Shown here one piece after another: positions 9,403-18,877 of a stretch of 64,000 nt of DNA. The DNA comes from Bacteroidia bacterium (GTDB lineage: Bacteria > Bacteroidota > Bacteroidia > Flavobacteriales > Flavobacteriaceae): assembly GCA_030427735.1 (NCBI GenBank), contig JAUIBP010000005.1:248001-312000 (forward strand), in the 5' to 3' direction. Positions within the stretch are counted from its first letter, which is position 1. Every line of letters begins with the position of its first letter. The notes below the pieces were generated by a model. That model worked only from the letters and a program-made list of their open reading frames with translations. It was not told where the DNA came from and ran no database searches. The position numbers were made by a program, and so were the translations under genes.

Positions 9403-9777
9403 TTATTTAGTTGCTTTTTTCTTGTTAGCAACAGTTTTTCTTCTACCTTTTCTTGTTCTAGAGTTGTTCTTGGTGCGTTGCCCTCTTAAAGGAAGACCAG
9501 CTCTGTGACGAATACCTCTGTAACAACCAATATCCATTAAACGTTTAATGCTCAATTGTGTTTCAGAACGTAGTTCACCTTCAATAGTATAAGAAGATAC
9601 AGCCTCACGAATGTTACCAATTTGGTCGTCTGTCCAATCTTGTACTTTAGTGTTTTCGTCAACCTTAGCTGCTGCCAAGATATCTTTTGCTCTGCTTTTA
9701 CCTACTCCGTAGATATAAGTTAAAGAGATTACTCCTCTTTTGTTTTTTGGTATGTCTACACCTGCAATTCTTGCCAT
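9403..9777 (-). CDS. rpsM: 30S ribosomal protein uS13
   Basis: Head protein of the small subunit that forms bridges to the 50S and contacts P-site tRNA. 124 aa. [15 protein letters not shown] start, helix-two-turn-helix region around YGVGKSRA, the [19 protein letters not shown] signature (about 82-101), and a basic C-terminal tail that in known structures reaches tRNA. It has repeat copies on both sides, which sets it apart from the tightly packed spc genes. Confidence 0.98.
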   Translation of the reverse strand: MARIAGVDIPKNKRGVISLTYIYGVGKSRAKDILAAAKVDENTKVQDWTDDQIGNIREAVSSYTIEGELRSETQLSIKRLMDIGCYRGIRHRAGLPLRGQRTKNNSRTRKGRRKTVANKKKATK

Positions 9778-9778
9778 A

Positions 9779-9874
9779 CTTTTTTAGTTTTTAGTTGTTA
9801 GCTTTTAGTTGTTAGAATCCTAAACATTTCTATTTCGAACAGATTCTCATCTAACGTCTAATTACTAATGACTT
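9779..9874 (-). repeat. Intergenic repeat copy B (rpmJ-rpsM gap)
   Basis: About 95 nt immediately before rpsM, similar end-to-end to copy A, with small length changes in the TAGTTGT-like tract. The orientation relative to the downstream gene is the same in both copies. Confidence 0.75.
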
Positions 9875-9884
9875 TTTTCTAGTT

Positions 9885-10001
9885 TTAACCTTGTCTTTGT
9901 TTGAATCTAGGGTTCTTTTTGTTAATTACGTAAAGTCTACCTTTTCTGCGCACGATTTTACAATCTGCACTTCTTTTTTTAACTGATGCTCTTACTTTCA
10001 T
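9885..10001 (-). CDS. rpmJ: 50S ribosomal protein bL36, zinc-free form
   Basis: A 38-residue protein starting [15 protein letters not shown] and ending RFKQRQG, the unmistakable bL36 frame. It is a small structural protein of the 50S. Of the usual CCCH zinc ligands only one Cys (residue 14) remains: the others are replaced by Ser/Asn/Phe, so this is a zinc-independent (C-minus) form. The start codon is 4 nt past the infA stop. The gene is short enough to be missed by length-filtered gene calling. Confidence 0.95.
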   Translation of the reverse strand: MKVRASVKKRSADCKIVRRKGRLYVINKKNPRFKQRQG

Positions 10002-10005
10002 CGTA

Positions 10006-10221
10006 TTAGTATCTATAAGTTATTCTGGCCTTAGTTAAATCGTAAGGACTCATTTCTAATTTTACTTTATCTCCTGGTAATAACTTAATGTAATGCATAC
10101 GCATTTTACCAGATATATGTGCTGTCACAATGTGACCATTTTCTAACTCAACACGAAACATAGCATTAGATAATGCTTCAATAATTGTTCCGTCTTGTTC
10201 TATTGCTGCTTGTTTTGCCAT
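10006..10221 (-). CDS. infA: Translation initiation factor IF-1
   Basis: Binds the A-site of the 30S subunit with IF-2 and IF-3 during initiation. 71 aa, a single S1-like OB fold: [13 protein letters not shown] start, [35 protein letters not shown] and ARITYRY at the end. It lies directly after secY (13 nt) and before rpmJ (4 nt). adk and map, which separate secY and infA in many bacteria, are absent here. Confidence 0.98.
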   Translation of the reverse strand: MAKQAAIEQDGTIIEALSNAMFRVELENGHIVTAHISGKMRMHYIKLLPGDKVKLEMSPYDLTKARITYRY

Positions 10222-10234
10222 TGTAATATAATAA

Positions 10235-11578
10235 TTAAGCGACTGCTTTTCTATTTTTACCAGTTTTCATCAAGCCATCATAGTGTCTGTTCAACAAGTA
10301 AGAGTTTACTTGTTGCATCGTGTCGATTGCAACTCCTACCAAAATTAATAGTGATGTACCACCAAAAAATAAGGCCCAACCCGATTGTACGTTCATTAAC
10401 TTTACAATAACTGCTGGGAACACAGCAATAATAGCTAAGAAAATAGAACCCGGTAATGTTATTTGCGACATGATTTTATCTAAGTATTCCGAAGTTTCAG
10501 ATCCTGGTCTAATACCAGGGATGAAACCACCACTACGTTTTAAATCGTCTGCCATTTTGTTCGTAGGAACAGTAATAGCGGTATAAAAGTAGGTAAATAC
10601 TATAATTAATAAGGCAAATAACAAGTTATACCAAAATCCGAATATATCAGAAAATTGAGATTGTAACCATTGTCCAGCGGCAGAATCTTTCATAAAAGAC
10701 GTCTGACCAATAAGACCTGGCACAAACATAATAGCTTGAGCAAATATAATTGGCATTACTCCAGAAGCGTTAAGTTTTAATGGAATGTATTGTCTAGACC
10801 CCATAATGTTTTTCTCATAGCCTCCAGTAGCGGTACGTCTTGCATATTGTACTGCAATTTTTCTAACTGCCATAATAAGCATAATCGATGCGAATATGAT
10901 TACGAACCACAACACCAATTCTATAAGGATTAACATAACGTTATTACCCTCTAATCTTGATGCTGCATTTTGAAAAAACGATACTGGCAAACGTGCAATA
11001 ATACCCACCATAATTAAAAGTGAAATACCATTACCAATACCCTTATCTGTTATTTTTTCACCTAACCACATAGCAAAGATACAACCAGTTACTAGAATGA
11101 TGATAGAAGAAAAATAGAACAATCCACCTTGCCCTAATAAAAAGGCACTTTGTGGGATACCTAAAGTTGGTAAACTCGCTAAATAACTTGGTGCTTGAAC
11201 CAAACAAATAGCTATAGTTAACCAACGTGTAATTTGATTAATTTTCTTCTGCCCACTTGCACCTTCTTTTTGTAATTTTTGCAAGTAAGGAATCGCAATT
11301 CCCATTAACTGCACTACAATAGAAGCAGAAATATAAGGCATAATACCTAAGGCAAATATTGATGCATTAGCAAAAGCCCCACCAGTAAACGCATTTAATA
11401 AACCTAATAGTCCAGAATCTGTACTATCTTGTAAGGCTTCTAATTGTGCTGCATCTATACCTGGTAAAACAACTTGTGCACCAAAACGATAAACTAATAA
11501 TAAACCAACTGTTAAGATGATTCTATTTCTTAGTTCTTCTATTTTCCAAACATTCTTTAACGTTTCTATAAATTTCAT
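10235..11578 (-). CDS. secY: Preprotein translocase subunit SecY
   Basis: Pore-forming subunit of the SecYEG channel in the inner membrane. 447 aa with about ten hydrophobic segments. It opens with a cytosolic helix and the first TM ([18 protein letters not shown]), followed by a plug-like [13 protein letters not shown] stretch. The signature loop GMPIIFAQ-type segment appears as [13 protein letters not shown], and the long cytosolic loop after TM8 ([20 protein letters not shown]) is the ribosome/SecA contact. Co-transcribed with rplO upstream (16 nt gap). Confidence 0.98.
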   Translation of the reverse strand: MKFIETLKNVWKIEELRNRIILTVGLLLVYRFGAQVVLPGIDAAQLEALQDSTDSGLLGLLNAFTGGAFANASIFALGIMPYISASIVVQLMGIAIPYLQKLQKEGASGQKKINQITRWLTIAICLVQAPSYLASLPTLGIPQSAFLLGQGGLFYFSSIIILVTGCIFAMWLGEKITDKGIGNGISLLIMVGIIARLPVSFFQNAASRLEGNNVMLILIELVLWFVIIFASIMLIMAVRKIAVQYARRTATGGYEKNIMGSRQYIPLKLNASGVMPIIFAQAIMFVPGLIGQTSFMKDSAAGQWLQSQFSDIFGFWYNLLFALLIIVFTYFYTAITVPTNKMADDLKRSGGFIPGIRPGSETSEYLDKIMSQITLPGSIFLAIIAVFPAVIVKLMNVQSGWALFFGGTSLLILVGVAIDTMQQVNSYLLNRHYDGLMKTGKNRKAVA

Positions 11579-11594
11579 GCTCTATTACGTGTGA

Positions 11595-12047
11595 TTATAA
11601 AGTTACAGCTTCTCCTCCTGCCGCTTCTATAGCAGCCTTTGCTGAAGCAGTAAATTTGTGAGCAGTTACTTTTAATTTTGCTTTTAGTTCACCTCTACCT
11701 AAGATTTTAACTAGATCGTTCTTTCCAGTTACACCTGTAGCTATTAAAGTGTCTAAATCTACTGTGTCGTTAATTTTCTTATCATCAACCAATTGTTGTA
11801 AAGTATCTAGGTTTACCCCTTGGTACTCTACGCGGTTAATGTTAGTAAAACCAAATTTAGGAACACGTCTTTGAAGTGGCATTTGTCCACCTTCGAATCC
11901 GATTTTCTTAGAATAACCAGAACGAGATTTAGCTCCTTTGTGACCACGTGTAGCGGTACCACCTTTTCCAGAACCTTGTCCGCGTCCTACTCTTTTCCCT
12001 TGGCCTTTAACTGAACCTTCTGCAGGTTTTAAATTACTTAAATCCAT
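11595..12047 (-). CDS. rplO: 50S ribosomal protein uL15
   Basis: Late-assembling 50S protein. 150 aa. The Gly/Lys-rich N-terminal extension (GKRVGRGQGSGKGGTATRGHKG) threads into 23S rRNA. The globular C-terminal half includes EYQGVNLDTL and the final KAAIEAAGGEAVTL. Located rpmD-rplO-secY, the conserved spc order, with 12 nt from rpmD. Confidence 0.98.
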   Translation of the reverse strand: MDLSNLKPAEGSVKGQGKRVGRGQGSGKGGTATRGHKGAKSRSGYSKKIGFEGGQMPLQRRVPKFGFTNINRVEYQGVNLDTLQQLVDDKKINDTVDLDTLIATGVTGKNDLVKILGRGELKAKLKVTAHKFTASAKAAIEAAGGEAVTL

Positions 12048-12059
12048 TTCTCAGTTTTA

Positions 12060-12242
12060 TTATTTAGTTTCTTCAACAGAAACTAAGTGTTCTACTTTAG
12101 CAACCATACCAAGAATATTTGGTGTAGCTTCGTGCTCTACAACTTGCCCAATACGTTTAAGACCTAAAGCCTCTAAAGTTCTTTTTTGTCTTAATGTACG
12201 ATTTATTGCGCTTTTAACTTTTGTTACTTTAATCTTTGCCAT
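12060..12242 (-). CDS. rpmD: 50S ribosomal protein uL30
   Basis: Small 50S protein of 60 aa, typical bacterial length. It has the ferredoxin-like core: KVTKVKSAINRTLRQKRTLEALGLKR, then VVEHEATPNILGMVAKVEHLV. It sits between rpsE (11 nt) and rplO (12 nt). Confidence 0.97.
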   Translation of the reverse strand: MAKIKVTKVKSAINRTLRQKRTLEALGLKRIGQVVEHEATPNILGMVAKVEHLVSVEETK

Positions 12243-12253
12243 CGTTCTTGCTT

Positions 12254-12778
12254 TTAACCTTTGAAAACTTTCTCTAATGAAATTCCTCTTTCACGAGCAA
12301 TCGATTCTGCACTTCTTAATTGTAATAATGCATCAAAAGTTGCTTTAACAACGTTGTGAGGGTTTGATGAACCTTGAGATTTAGATAATACATCGTGCAC
12401 TCCTACGGCTTCTAAAACTGTTCTCACAGCTCCACCAGCGATAACTCCTGTACCAGGAGCAGCAGGAATGATGTTTACTCTTGCTCCACCAAATTTTCCT
12501 TTTTGTTCGTGTGGCAATGTACGCTTTACGATTGGAATACGCACTAAATTTTTCTTTGCATCTTCTACTGCTTTTGCAATAGCACTTGCAACATCTTTAG
12601 ATTTTCCTAAACCGTGACCTACTACACCTGCTTCGTCTCCAACCACTACGATTGCCGAGAAACCAAATGCTCTACCACCTTTAGTTACTTTTGTAACTCT
12701 CTGTACACCAACTAAACGATCTTTAAGATCTAATCCACTTGGTTTTACTAGCTCTGCGCTTTTGTATTTTTGATACAT
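12254..12778 (-). CDS. rpsE: 30S ribosomal protein uS5
   Basis: Small-subunit protein near the mRNA entry channel, important for decoding accuracy. 174 aa. An N-terminal dsRBD-like domain (about 20-85: [27 protein letters not shown]) is followed by the C-terminal domain with [15 protein letters not shown] and [16 protein letters not shown]. The loop residues where spectinomycin-resistance changes occur in other species (VTKGGR region) look wild type. Confidence 0.98.
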   Translation of the reverse strand: MYQKYKSAELVKPSGLDLKDRLVGVQRVTKVTKGGRAFGFSAIVVVGDEAGVVGHGLGKSKDVASAIAKAVEDAKKNLVRIPIVKRTLPHEQKGKFGGARVNIIPAAPGTGVIAGGAVRTVLEAVGVHDVLSKSQGSSNPHNVVKATFDALLQLRSAESIARERGISLEKVFKG

Positions 12779-12784
12779 AATTTC

Positions 12785-13141
12785 TTAGAATTTAAGTCCT
12801 GCTTCTCTAGCTCCTTCTGCTAATGATTTTACTCTACCATGGTATAAATAACCACCTCTATCAAAAGAAATAGTTTCTACACCAGCTTTTAAAGCTTTTT
12901 CAGCCACAGATTTCCCCACTAAAGCGGCAATTTCTGATTTAGTTCCTTTTGCAGCACTAATGTCTTTATCTCTTGAAGATGCTGAGCTGATAGTTTTACC
13001 AGTTACATCATCTACTATTTGAGCATAAATTTCTTTATTACTTCTAAAAACAGATAATCTTGGTCTAGCTTCTGTACCAGAAACTATTTTACGGACTCTG
13101 CTTTTAATTCTTAATCGTCTTTCGTTTTTTGTTAACGCCAT
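12785..13141 (-). CDS. rplR: 50S ribosomal protein uL18
   Basis: Binds 5S rRNA with uL5 and bL25 to form the central protuberance. 118 aa with the basic N terminus ([13 protein letters not shown]), [20 protein letters not shown], and the C-terminal [24 protein letters not shown] signature. Six nt from rpsE and 13 from rplF. Confidence 0.98.
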   Translation of the reverse strand: MALTKNERRLRIKSRVRKIVSGTEARPRLSVFRSNKEIYAQIVDDVTGKTISSASSRDKDISAAKGTKSEIAALVGKSVAEKALKAGVETISFDRGGYLYHGRVKSLAEGAREAGLKF

Positions 13142-13154
13142 AACTTATAAATTA

Positions 13155-13697
13155 TTAAGCTGATTTACCTGCTTTTCTTCTTAATATTTCTCCTACAAAC
13201 TTAATACCTTTTCCTTTATAAGGTTCTGGTCTTCTAAAATCACGGATTTTAGCAGCTACTTGTCCTACAAGTTGCTTATCGTGCGATGTTAGTTTAATTA
13301 TAGGGTTTTTACCTTTCTCTGATACTGTTTCAACTTTTACTTCTGGAGCAATATCTAAAATAATATTATGAGAAAATCCTAATGCCATATCAAGTTTTTG
13401 TCCTTGATTACTTGCTCTATATCCAACACCTACTAATTCTAATTCTTTAGTCCAACCTTTAGATACACCTTCAATCATGTTGTTAATAAGTGCTCTGTAA
13501 AGTCCGTGTTTAGATTTTTCTTCTTTCTTATCAGAAGAACGTTCAACTATAACATTTCCGTCTTCGACTTTAATTGCAACGTTAGAAAACTCTTGAGATA
13601 ATTCTCCTAATTTTCCTTTTACTGTTACAACATTATCTTTAACATCTACTGTAACTCCTTCTGGAATCCCTACTGGGTTATTACCTATTCTTGACAT
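13155..13697 (-). CDS. rplF: 50S ribosomal protein uL6
   Basis: Sits at the base of the L7/L12 stalk near the sarcin-ricin loop. 180 aa made of two homologous alpha/beta domains. MSRIGNNPVGIPEGV starts the first; the second ends with the signature RRPEPYKGKGIKF (about 155-167). Typical length and position between rpsH and rplR. Confidence 0.98.
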   Translation of the reverse strand: MSRIGNNPVGIPEGVTVDVKDNVVTVKGKLGELSQEFSNVAIKVEDGNVIVERSSDKKEEKSKHGLYRALINNMIEGVSKGWTKELELVGVGYRASNQGQKLDMALGFSHNIILDIAPEVKVETVSEKGKNPIIKLTSHDKQLVGQVAAKIRDFRRPEPYKGKGIKFVGEILRRKAGKSA

Positions 13698-13714
13698 TTC
13701 TTATAGTCTTTAAA

Positions 13715-14113
13715 TTAGTAAACGTAACATAAAACTTCGCCACCTACATTTTCTGCTTGTGCTTGCTTTCCTGTCATTACTCCGTGAGAAGTAGAAACGA
13801 TAGCAATACCAAGACCATTTAAAATTCTAGGTAGTTCTGATGAACTTGCGTACTTACGTAAACCAGGTTTACTGATTCTTTGAATCTTTTTAATTACAGG
13901 TTCTTTTGTTTCTTTATTGTACTTAAGAGCTATTTTAATAGTTCCTTGTACAGTAGAATCGTCGAATTTGTAACTTAAAATATATCCTTGCTCGAATAAT
14001 ATTTTTGTGATTTCTTTTTTAAGATTAGAAGCAGGGATTTCTACCACTCTGTGGTTAGCACGCACTGCGTTTCTAATTCTTGTAAGATAATCCGCTATTG
14101 GATCTGTATACAT
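13715..14113 (-). CDS. rpsH: 30S ribosomal protein uS8
   Basis: Central-domain 16S rRNA binder; in E. coli it also represses spc-operon translation. 132 aa. DPIADYLTRIRNA at the N terminus and the C-terminal GIAIVSTSHGVMT and VGGEVLCYVY, which hold the RNA-binding Ser-Thr-Ser loop. A strong stem-loop occupies the 70-nt gap before the gene, which is unusual in this otherwise tight operon. Confidence 0.98.
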   Translation of the reverse strand: MYTDPIADYLTRIRNAVRANHRVVEIPASNLKKEITKILFEQGYILSYKFDDSTVQGTIKIALKYNKETKEPVIKKIQRISKPGLRKYASSSELPRILNGLGIAIVSTSHGVMTGKQAQAENVGGEVLCYVY

Positions 14114-14131
14114 ATGTATTAATTTGCGGTT

Positions 14132-14168
14132 TTGGTTTTCGGGATGTTACTCCCGAACCTGAAACCAA
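14132..14168 (-). promoter_or_regulatory. Stable mRNA hairpin directly upstream of rpsH
   Basis: Inner stem TTCGGGA/TCCCGAA (14138-14144 with 14151-14157, 6-nt loop) and outer stem TTGGTT/AACCAA with a 5-nt one-sided bulge. There is no T-run, so it is not a terminator. It lies in the rpsN-rpsH gap and may mark S8 feedback control or an mRNA processing site (inference). Confidence 0.5.
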
Positions 14169-14183
14169 TTTATAATTATTTTT

Positions 14184-14453
14184 TTACCAGCTTGCTTTTT
14201 TAACACCTGGAATAAGACCGTTATTTGCCATTTCTCTGAATAATACACGAGAAATACCAAATGTACGCATGTACCCTTTTGGACGTCCTGTTAGTTTACA
14301 TCTGTTGTGCATACGTACAGGAGAAGCATTTTTTGGTAACTTTTGTAATGCTTCGTAATCGCCAGCTTCTTTTAAAGCTTTGCGTTTTTCTGCATATTTA
14401 GCTACTGTTTTTGCTCTTTTTACCTCACGGGCTTTCATTGATTCTTTAGCCAT
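14184..14453 (-). CDS. rpsN: 30S ribosomal protein uS14, zinc-free form
   Basis: Head protein of the small subunit. 89 aa, the longer type without the two CxxC zinc pairs; only one Cys is present, in [16 protein letters not shown]. The C-terminal [25 protein letters not shown] is the family signature. It starts 3 nt after the rplE stop. Confidence 0.98.
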   Translation of the reverse strand: MAKESMKAREVKRAKTVAKYAEKRKALKEAGDYEALQKLPKNASPVRMHNRCKLTGRPKGYMRTFGISRVLFREMANNGLIPGVKKASW

Positions 14454-14456
14454 ATC

Positions 14457-15008
14457 TTAGTTCTTTTGAAATGGTAAACCTAATTCTGTTAATAATGATT
14501 TTGCTTCTTTATCAGTTTCGGCAGATGTTACAAAAGTAATATCCATTCCTGTAATTTTATTTACCTTATCGATATCAATTTCAGGGAAGATGATTTGTTC
14601 TGTAATACCAAGGTTATAATTACCTCTTCCGTCGAATCCTGTAGCTTTAATTCCATTAAAATCTCTTACACGTGGTAAGGCAGAAGTAACTAAACGGTCT
14701 AAAAATTCATACATTCTTTCGCCACGTAAAGTAACTTTTGCCCCAATTGGCATACCTTTACGTAATTTGAACGATGCAACGTCTTTTTTAGAAATTGTTG
14801 CTATAGCTTTTTGTCCAGATATAGTTGTTAATTCGTCTACTGCGTAGTCTACTAACTTTTTGTCTGCAACGGCAGCACCAACACCTTTAGAGATTACTAT
14901 TTTCTCTAATTTAGGTACTTGCATTACATTTTTATATCCAAATTCGTCTGTAAGAGCTGCAATTACTCTGCTTTTATACTCTTCTTTAAGTCTCGGTGAA
15001 TATGCCAT
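14457..15008 (-). CDS. rplE: 50S ribosomal protein uL5
   Basis: Connects 5S rRNA to the central protuberance and touches P-site tRNA. 183 aa. It carries [14 protein letters not shown] (about 30-43), the [25 protein letters not shown] segment and the [17 protein letters not shown] loop. Two nt separate it from rplX. Confidence 0.98.
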   Translation of the reverse strand: MAYSPRLKEEYKSRVIAALTDEFGYKNVMQVPKLEKIVISKGVGAAVADKKLVDYAVDELTTISGQKAIATISKKDVASFKLRKGMPIGAKVTLRGERMYEFLDRLVTSALPRVRDFNGIKATGFDGRGNYNLGITEQIIFPEIDIDKVNKITGMDITFVTSAETDKEAKSLLTELGLPFQKN

Positions 15009-15010
15009 AA

Positions 15011-15322
15011 CTATATTACTTCATTAGATTTTTTAGAAAATCTCACTTTCTTATCGCCTTCCATTCTGTACCCTACTCGTGTTGTTTCGCCTTTAGCAGT
15101 TAACAACGACAAGTTAGAGATTTGAATAGGAGCTTCTTTCTCTACGATTCCTCCTTGAGGGTTTTGTGCACTTGGCTTGGTGTGTTTCTTCACTAAGTTT
15201 ACGCCCTCAACAATCGCTTTGTTCTTATCTATTAATACTTTAAGTACTTTCCCTTCAGATCCTTTGTGATCTCCGGCTATTACTTTTACAGTATCTCCTG
15301 ATTTTATTTTAAGCTTTGTCAT
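15011..15322 (-). CDS. rplX: 50S ribosomal protein uL24
   Basis: Assembly-initiator protein of the 50S near the tunnel exit. 103 aa from the ATG at 15322: [21 protein letters not shown] opens with the KOW motif, and [18 protein letters not shown] is the second conserved stretch. A second in-frame ATG at 15334 overlaps the rplN stop and would add four residues (MTYK). I prefer the internal ATG because it gives the usual family N terminus. Confidence 0.95.
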   Translation of the reverse strand: MTKLKIKSGDTVKVIAGDHKGSEGKVLKVLIDKNKAIVEGVNLVKKHTKPSAQNPQGGIVEKEAPIQISNLSLLTAKGETTRVGYRMEGDKKVRFSKKSNEVI

Positions 15323-15333
15323 CTTATAAGTCA

Positions 15334-15702
15334 TTAAAGCACTTCAGGTGCTAATGATACAATTTTCATGAATTGTTTATCACGAAGTTCTCTAGCAACA
15401 GGTCCAAATACACGTGTACCTCTCATCTCGCCCGCTGGGTTTAATAATACACAAGCATTGTCGTCGAATCTGATATAAGATCCGTCTGGACGTCTTACTT
15501 CTTTTCTAGTACGAACTACAACTGCAGTAGATACAGCACCTTTTTTAATGTTACCATTAGGTGTAGCATCTTTAACAGAAACAACTATTTTGTCTCCTAC
15601 AGAAGCGTATCTTCTTTTAGTACCACCCAGAACACGTATTGTTAATACTTCTTTTGCTCCAGTGTTATCGGCAACTTTTAATCTTGATTCTTGTTGTACC
15701 AT
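15334..15702 (-). CDS. rplN: 50S ribosomal protein uL14
   Basis: 50S protein at the subunit interface that forms bridges to 16S rRNA. 122 aa. [18 protein letters not shown] start, [16 protein letters not shown] and the terminal [13 protein letters not shown] are all conserved. rpsQ stops 2 nt upstream. Confidence 0.98.
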   Translation of the reverse strand: MVQQESRLKVADNTGAKEVLTIRVLGGTKRRYASVGDKIVVSVKDATPNGNIKKGAVSTAVVVRTRKEVRRPDGSYIRFDDNACVLLNPAGEMRGTRVFGPVARELRDKQFMKIVSLAPEVL

Positions 15703-15704
15703 AA

Positions 15705-15962
15705 TTACTTCGCTCTTTCAATTATTTCAACTAGTCTCCAACATTTAGATTTACTCATAGGTCGTGTTTCCATGATCTTAACAGTATCTCCAATGTTACA
15801 ATCGTTAGTCTCGTCGTGTGCAACGTATTTTTTTGTTTTTAACACGAACTTACCATACATAGGGTGCTTTACTTTTTTAACTTCAGAAACTACAATAGAT
15901 TTCTGCATTTTGTTACTAGTAACAACTCCTATACGTTCTTTTCTTAAATTTCTTTTTTCCAT
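15705..15962 (-). CDS. rpsQ: 30S ribosomal protein uS17
   Basis: Early 16S rRNA binder with an OB fold. 85 aa. [36 protein letters not shown] and the [23 protein letters not shown] signature are present. It sits between rpmC (12 nt) and rplN (2 nt). Confidence 0.98.
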   Translation of the reverse strand: MEKRNLRKERIGVVTSNKMQKSIVVSEVKKVKHPMYGKFVLKTKKYVAHDETNDCNIGDTVKIMETRPMSKSKCWRLVEIIERAK

Positions 15963-15974
15963 CTTTCAGCAGAA

Positions 15975-16166
15975 TTATTGTAATTCTCTTTTAGTTAATT
16001 CGGTCGCAATTCTAGCAACATCGCGTCTTACGCTACGTAATTGAATTGGATTTTCTAAAGGAGATATTGCATGTGCCATTTTCAGGTCTGAATAACTCTT
16101 TTTTGTCTCACCAAGTTTCTCTTGTAACTCAGCTGTAGATAATTCTTTAATTTCTGATTGTTTCAT
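15975..16166 (-). CDS. rpmC: 50S ribosomal protein uL29
   Basis: Helical-hairpin protein beside the tunnel exit; in E. coli it is near the SRP and trigger-factor docking site. 63 aa from the ATG at 16166 (MKQSEIKELSTAELQEKL). The same frame is open to 16208, but that start would lie inside rplP and add 14 atypical residues. NPIQLRSVRRDVARIATEL is the family signature. Confidence 0.96.
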   Translation of the reverse strand: MKQSEIKELSTAELQEKLGETKKSYSDLKMAHAISPLENPIQLRSVRRDVARIATELTKRELQ

Positions 16167-16179
16167 AACATCAAATAAA

Positions 16180-16599
16180 TTATGCTTCGTAATCTCTAGC
16201 GATAACAAACTTAGTTTTAACTGGTAATTTTTGTGCGGCTAAACGTAATGCTTCTTTAGCAATGTCTAATGGCACTCCTCCTACTTCAAAAAGTACTCTA
16301 CCAGGTTTTACAACAGCTGCCCAATATTCTACGGCACCTTTACCTTTACCCATACGTACTTCAAGAGGTTTCTTTGTTATAGGCTTATCTGGAAATATTT
16401 TAATCCAAAGTTGTCCTTCTCTTTTCATGTAACGTGTAGCGGCAATACGTGCTGCTTCTATTTGACGCGATGTTAAAAAATTCGAATCAAGCGATTTTAT
16501 TCCAAAAGTTCCGTTAGAAAGTTGGTGACCTCTTTGAGAGTTCCCTTTCATACGTCCTTTTTGTTGTTTACGAAATTTTGTTCTTTTAGGCTGTAACAT
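16180..16599 (-). CDS. rplP: 50S ribosomal protein uL16
   Basis: 50S protein at the A-site finger that supports tRNA accommodation. 139 aa. [19 protein letters not shown] start, [24 protein letters not shown] and [19 protein letters not shown] are diagnostic. The Arg-containing loop (about 80-85) near the peptidyl-transferase centre is intact. Confidence 0.98.
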   Translation of the reverse strand: MLQPKRTKFRKQQKGRMKGNSQRGHQLSNGTFGIKSLDSNFLTSRQIEAARIAATRYMKREGQLWIKIFPDKPITKKPLEVRMGKGKGAVEYWAAVVKPGRVLFEVGGVPLDIAKEALRLAAQKLPVKTKFVIARDYEA

Positions 16600-16618
16600 T
16601 TTTCTTTACTTTAAAAAA

Positions 16619-17335
16619 TTACTTTCTACGACGTGGTTTACTATTACCTCCTCGTGTTCCACCTTTTCCTTGCTTCTTAGACAATCCAACAAGCGGAGAA
16701 AGCTCTCTTTTACCATATACTTCACCTTTCATGATCCATACTTTAACACCTAATCTACCGTAAGTAGTATGTGCCTCAACTAAAGCATAATCAATATCAG
16801 CTCTAAATGTAGATAATGGAATACGTCCTTCTTTGTAGTGCTCGCTACGTGCCATTTCGGCACCGTTTAAACGACCACTAATTTGAACTTTAATTCCTTC
16901 TGCATTCATACGCATTGTAGCAGCGATAGCCATTTTGATTGCACGACGGTAAGAGATTCTGTTCTCGATTTGTCTTGCAATACTAGATGCTACTAAAAAT
17001 GCATCAAGTTCTGGTCTTTTAATTTCAAATATATTTATTTGAACTTCTTTACCTGTAATTTTCTTAAGTTCTTCTTTTAACTTGTCTACCTCTTGGCCAC
17101 CTTTACCGATAATAATACCAGGTCTAGCAGTAGTGATAGTAACGGTTACAAGCTTTAAAGTTCTTTCGATAATTACTCTAGAAACACTAGCTTTAGATAG
17201 ACGTGCGTGAACGTACTTTCTGATCTTATCGTCTTCGGCTAATTTATCGCCATAATCGTTTCCTCCATACCAGTTAGATTCCCATCCTCTGATAATTCCT
17301 AAGCGATTCCCGATTGGATTTGTTTTTTGTCCCAT
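16619..17335 (-). CDS. rpsC: 30S ribosomal protein uS3
   Basis: Lines the mRNA entry tunnel with helicase-like function. 238 aa. N-terminal [14 protein letters not shown]; a type-II KH domain (about 38-108) with the [18 protein letters not shown] loop; C-terminal domain with [32 protein letters not shown] and a Gly/Arg/Lys tail. Nine nt from rplV. Confidence 0.98.
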   Translation of the reverse strand: MGQKTNPIGNRLGIIRGWESNWYGGNDYGDKLAEDDKIRKYVHARLSKASVSRVIIERTLKLVTVTITTARPGIIIGKGGQEVDKLKEELKKITGKEVQINIFEIKRPELDAFLVASSIARQIENRISYRRAIKMAIAATMRMNAEGIKVQISGRLNGAEMARSEHYKEGRIPLSTFRADIDYALVEAHTTYGRLGVKVWIMKGEVYGKRELSPLVGLSKKQGKGGTRGGNSKPRRRK

Positions 17336-17343
17336 ACCTCTAA

Positions 17344-17751
17344 TTAAGCTTGTGTGTTATTGTTAGCTCCTACCACGATGGTTACATGGTTAGAACGTTT
17401 TCTAATTCTGTGCGCACGACCTTGAGGAGCTGGACGTAATCTTTTTAACATAGATCCGCCATCTACTCTAATCTCTTTTACTATTAATTCAGCATCTTCA
17501 ATACTTGCATCTTCGTTTTTAGCTTGCCAGTTTGCAATTGCAGACAATAACAATTTCTCTAAACGGTTAGATGCTTCTTTTTGGCTAAATTTTAAAATAT
17601 TAAGCGCTTTTTCTACCTGTTCGCCTCTTACTAAATCGGCTACTAAGCGCATTTTTCTCGGTGACGTAGGACAGTTATTAAGTTTAGCAAAAGCAACTTG
17701 CTTTTTATCTTCCTTAATAGCGTCTGCCATTTGTTTTTTACGACTTCCCAT
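17344..17751 (-). CDS. rplV: 50S ribosomal protein uL22
   Basis: Its beta-hairpin lines the exit tunnel where macrolides and stalling peptides act. 135 aa. An N-terminal extension of about 20 residues ([18 protein letters not shown]) precedes the conserved [17 protein letters not shown]. The tunnel hairpin [22 protein letters not shown] is normal in length, with no resistance-type insertion. Confidence 0.97.
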   Translation of the reverse strand: MGSRKKQMADAIKEDKKQVAFAKLNNCPTSPRKMRLVADLVRGEQVEKALNILKFSQKEASNRLEKLLLSAIANWQAKNEDASIEDAELIVKEIRVDGGSMLKRLRPAPQGRAHRIRKRSNHVTIVVGANNNTQA

Positions 17752-17757
17752 AGCTTA

Positions 17758-18036
17758 CTACTTTTTACCTTTGTTTTTAGCACCAGCATGACCTCTAAAT
17801 GATCTTGTTGGTGAAAATTCTCCTAATTTATGTCCTACCATGTTTTCAGTAACATATACTGGAACAAATTGGCGTCCGTTATGTACTGCTATAGTTTGTC
17901 CAACGAAATCTGGAGTAATCATAGAGGCTCTAGACCACGTTTTGATTACTGCTTTCTTTCCGCTTTCAACATTTTCTTGAACTCTCTTATCTAATTTATA
18001 ATGAACGTAAGGTCCTTTTTTTAATGATCTTGCCAT
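17758..18036 (-). CDS. rpsS: 30S ribosomal protein uS19
   Basis: Head protein paired with uS13. 92 aa. [11 protein letters not shown] start, [22 protein letters not shown] and the [17 protein letters not shown] signature. Four nt from rplB and six from rplV. Confidence 0.98.
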   Translation of the reverse strand: MARSLKKGPYVHYKLDKRVQENVESGKKAVIKTWSRASMITPDFVGQTIAVHNGRQFVPVYVTENMVGHKLGEFSPTRSFRGHAGAKNKGKK

Positions 18037-18039
18037 GTC

Positions 18040-18867
18040 TTATTTCTTTCTACGTTCTACAATATACTTATTACTCGCTTTTGTTTTAGAACGGGTTCTG
18101 TAACCTTTAGCTGGTAAACCTTTTCTAGAACGTGGGTGTCCTCCAGAAGCACGACCTTCACCACCACCCATTGGGTGATCTACAGGGTTCATTACTACTG
18201 GTCTTGTACGTGGTCTTCTTCCTAACCATCTGCTTCTACCAGCTTTACCTGATACTAATAACTGATGGTCTGAGTTAGATACTACCCCTATTGTAGCCAT
18301 ACAGTTAGCTAGAACTAATCTAGTTTCACCAGATGGAAGTTTAATAGTAGCAAATTTACCATCTCTTGCCATTAATTGAGCAAAAGCACCAGCACTACGA
18401 GCCATTACAGCTCCTTGTCCTGGACGTAACTCTACACAAGAAATAATTGTTCCTAATGGAATTTGACTTAATGGCATTGCGTTACCAATTTCTGGAGCGA
18501 TACCTTCTTGCCCAGATACTACAGTTTGTCCAACTTGTAATCCGTTTTGAGCAACAATATAGGCTTTCTCACCATCTTGATAATTTAACAATGCGATAAA
18601 AGCTGTTCTGTTTGGATCGTACTGAATCGATTTTACTTCGGCAGGAATTCCTGTCTTAGCTCTTTTAAAATCGATAATACGATAACGCTTTTTATGACCA
18701 CCACCAATATAGCGCATGGTCATTTTTCCTTGACTGTTTCTACCACCAGACTTTTTCTTCGGAGCTAATAAACTTTTCTCCGGCTTATCAGTAGTAATGG
18801 CGTCAAATCCATTAACTACTCTAAAACGCTGTCCTGGTGTGATCGGTTTTAATTTTCTTACTGACAT
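18040..18867 (-). CDS. rplB: 50S ribosomal protein uL2
   Basis: Primary 23S rRNA binder needed for subunit joining and peptidyl-transferase activity. 275 aa. An OB fold plus SH3-like RNA-binding core ([32 protein letters not shown]). The C-terminal [22 protein letters not shown] holds the conserved His near the peptidyl-transferase centre. Ten nt after rplW. Confidence 0.98.
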   Translation of the reverse strand: MSVRKLKPITPGQRFRVVNGFDAITTDKPEKSLLAPKKKSGGRNSQGKMTMRYIGGGHKKRYRIIDFKRAKTGIPAEVKSIQYDPNRTAFIALLNYQDGEKAYIVAQNGLQVGQTVVSGQEGIAPEIGNAMPLSQIPLGTIISCVELRPGQGAVMARSAGAFAQLMARDGKFATIKLPSGETRLVLANCMATIGVVSNSDHQLLVSGKAGRSRWLGRRPRTRPVVMNPVDHPMGGGEGRASGGHPRSRKGLPAKGYRTRSKTKASNKYIVERRKK

Positions 18868-18877
18868 TTTTGTCTAA

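Noticed and set aside
15691-16044. 117-residue plus-strand frame across rpsQ and rpmC
   Set aside because: Fully antisense to two conserved ribosomal genes; no family resemblance.
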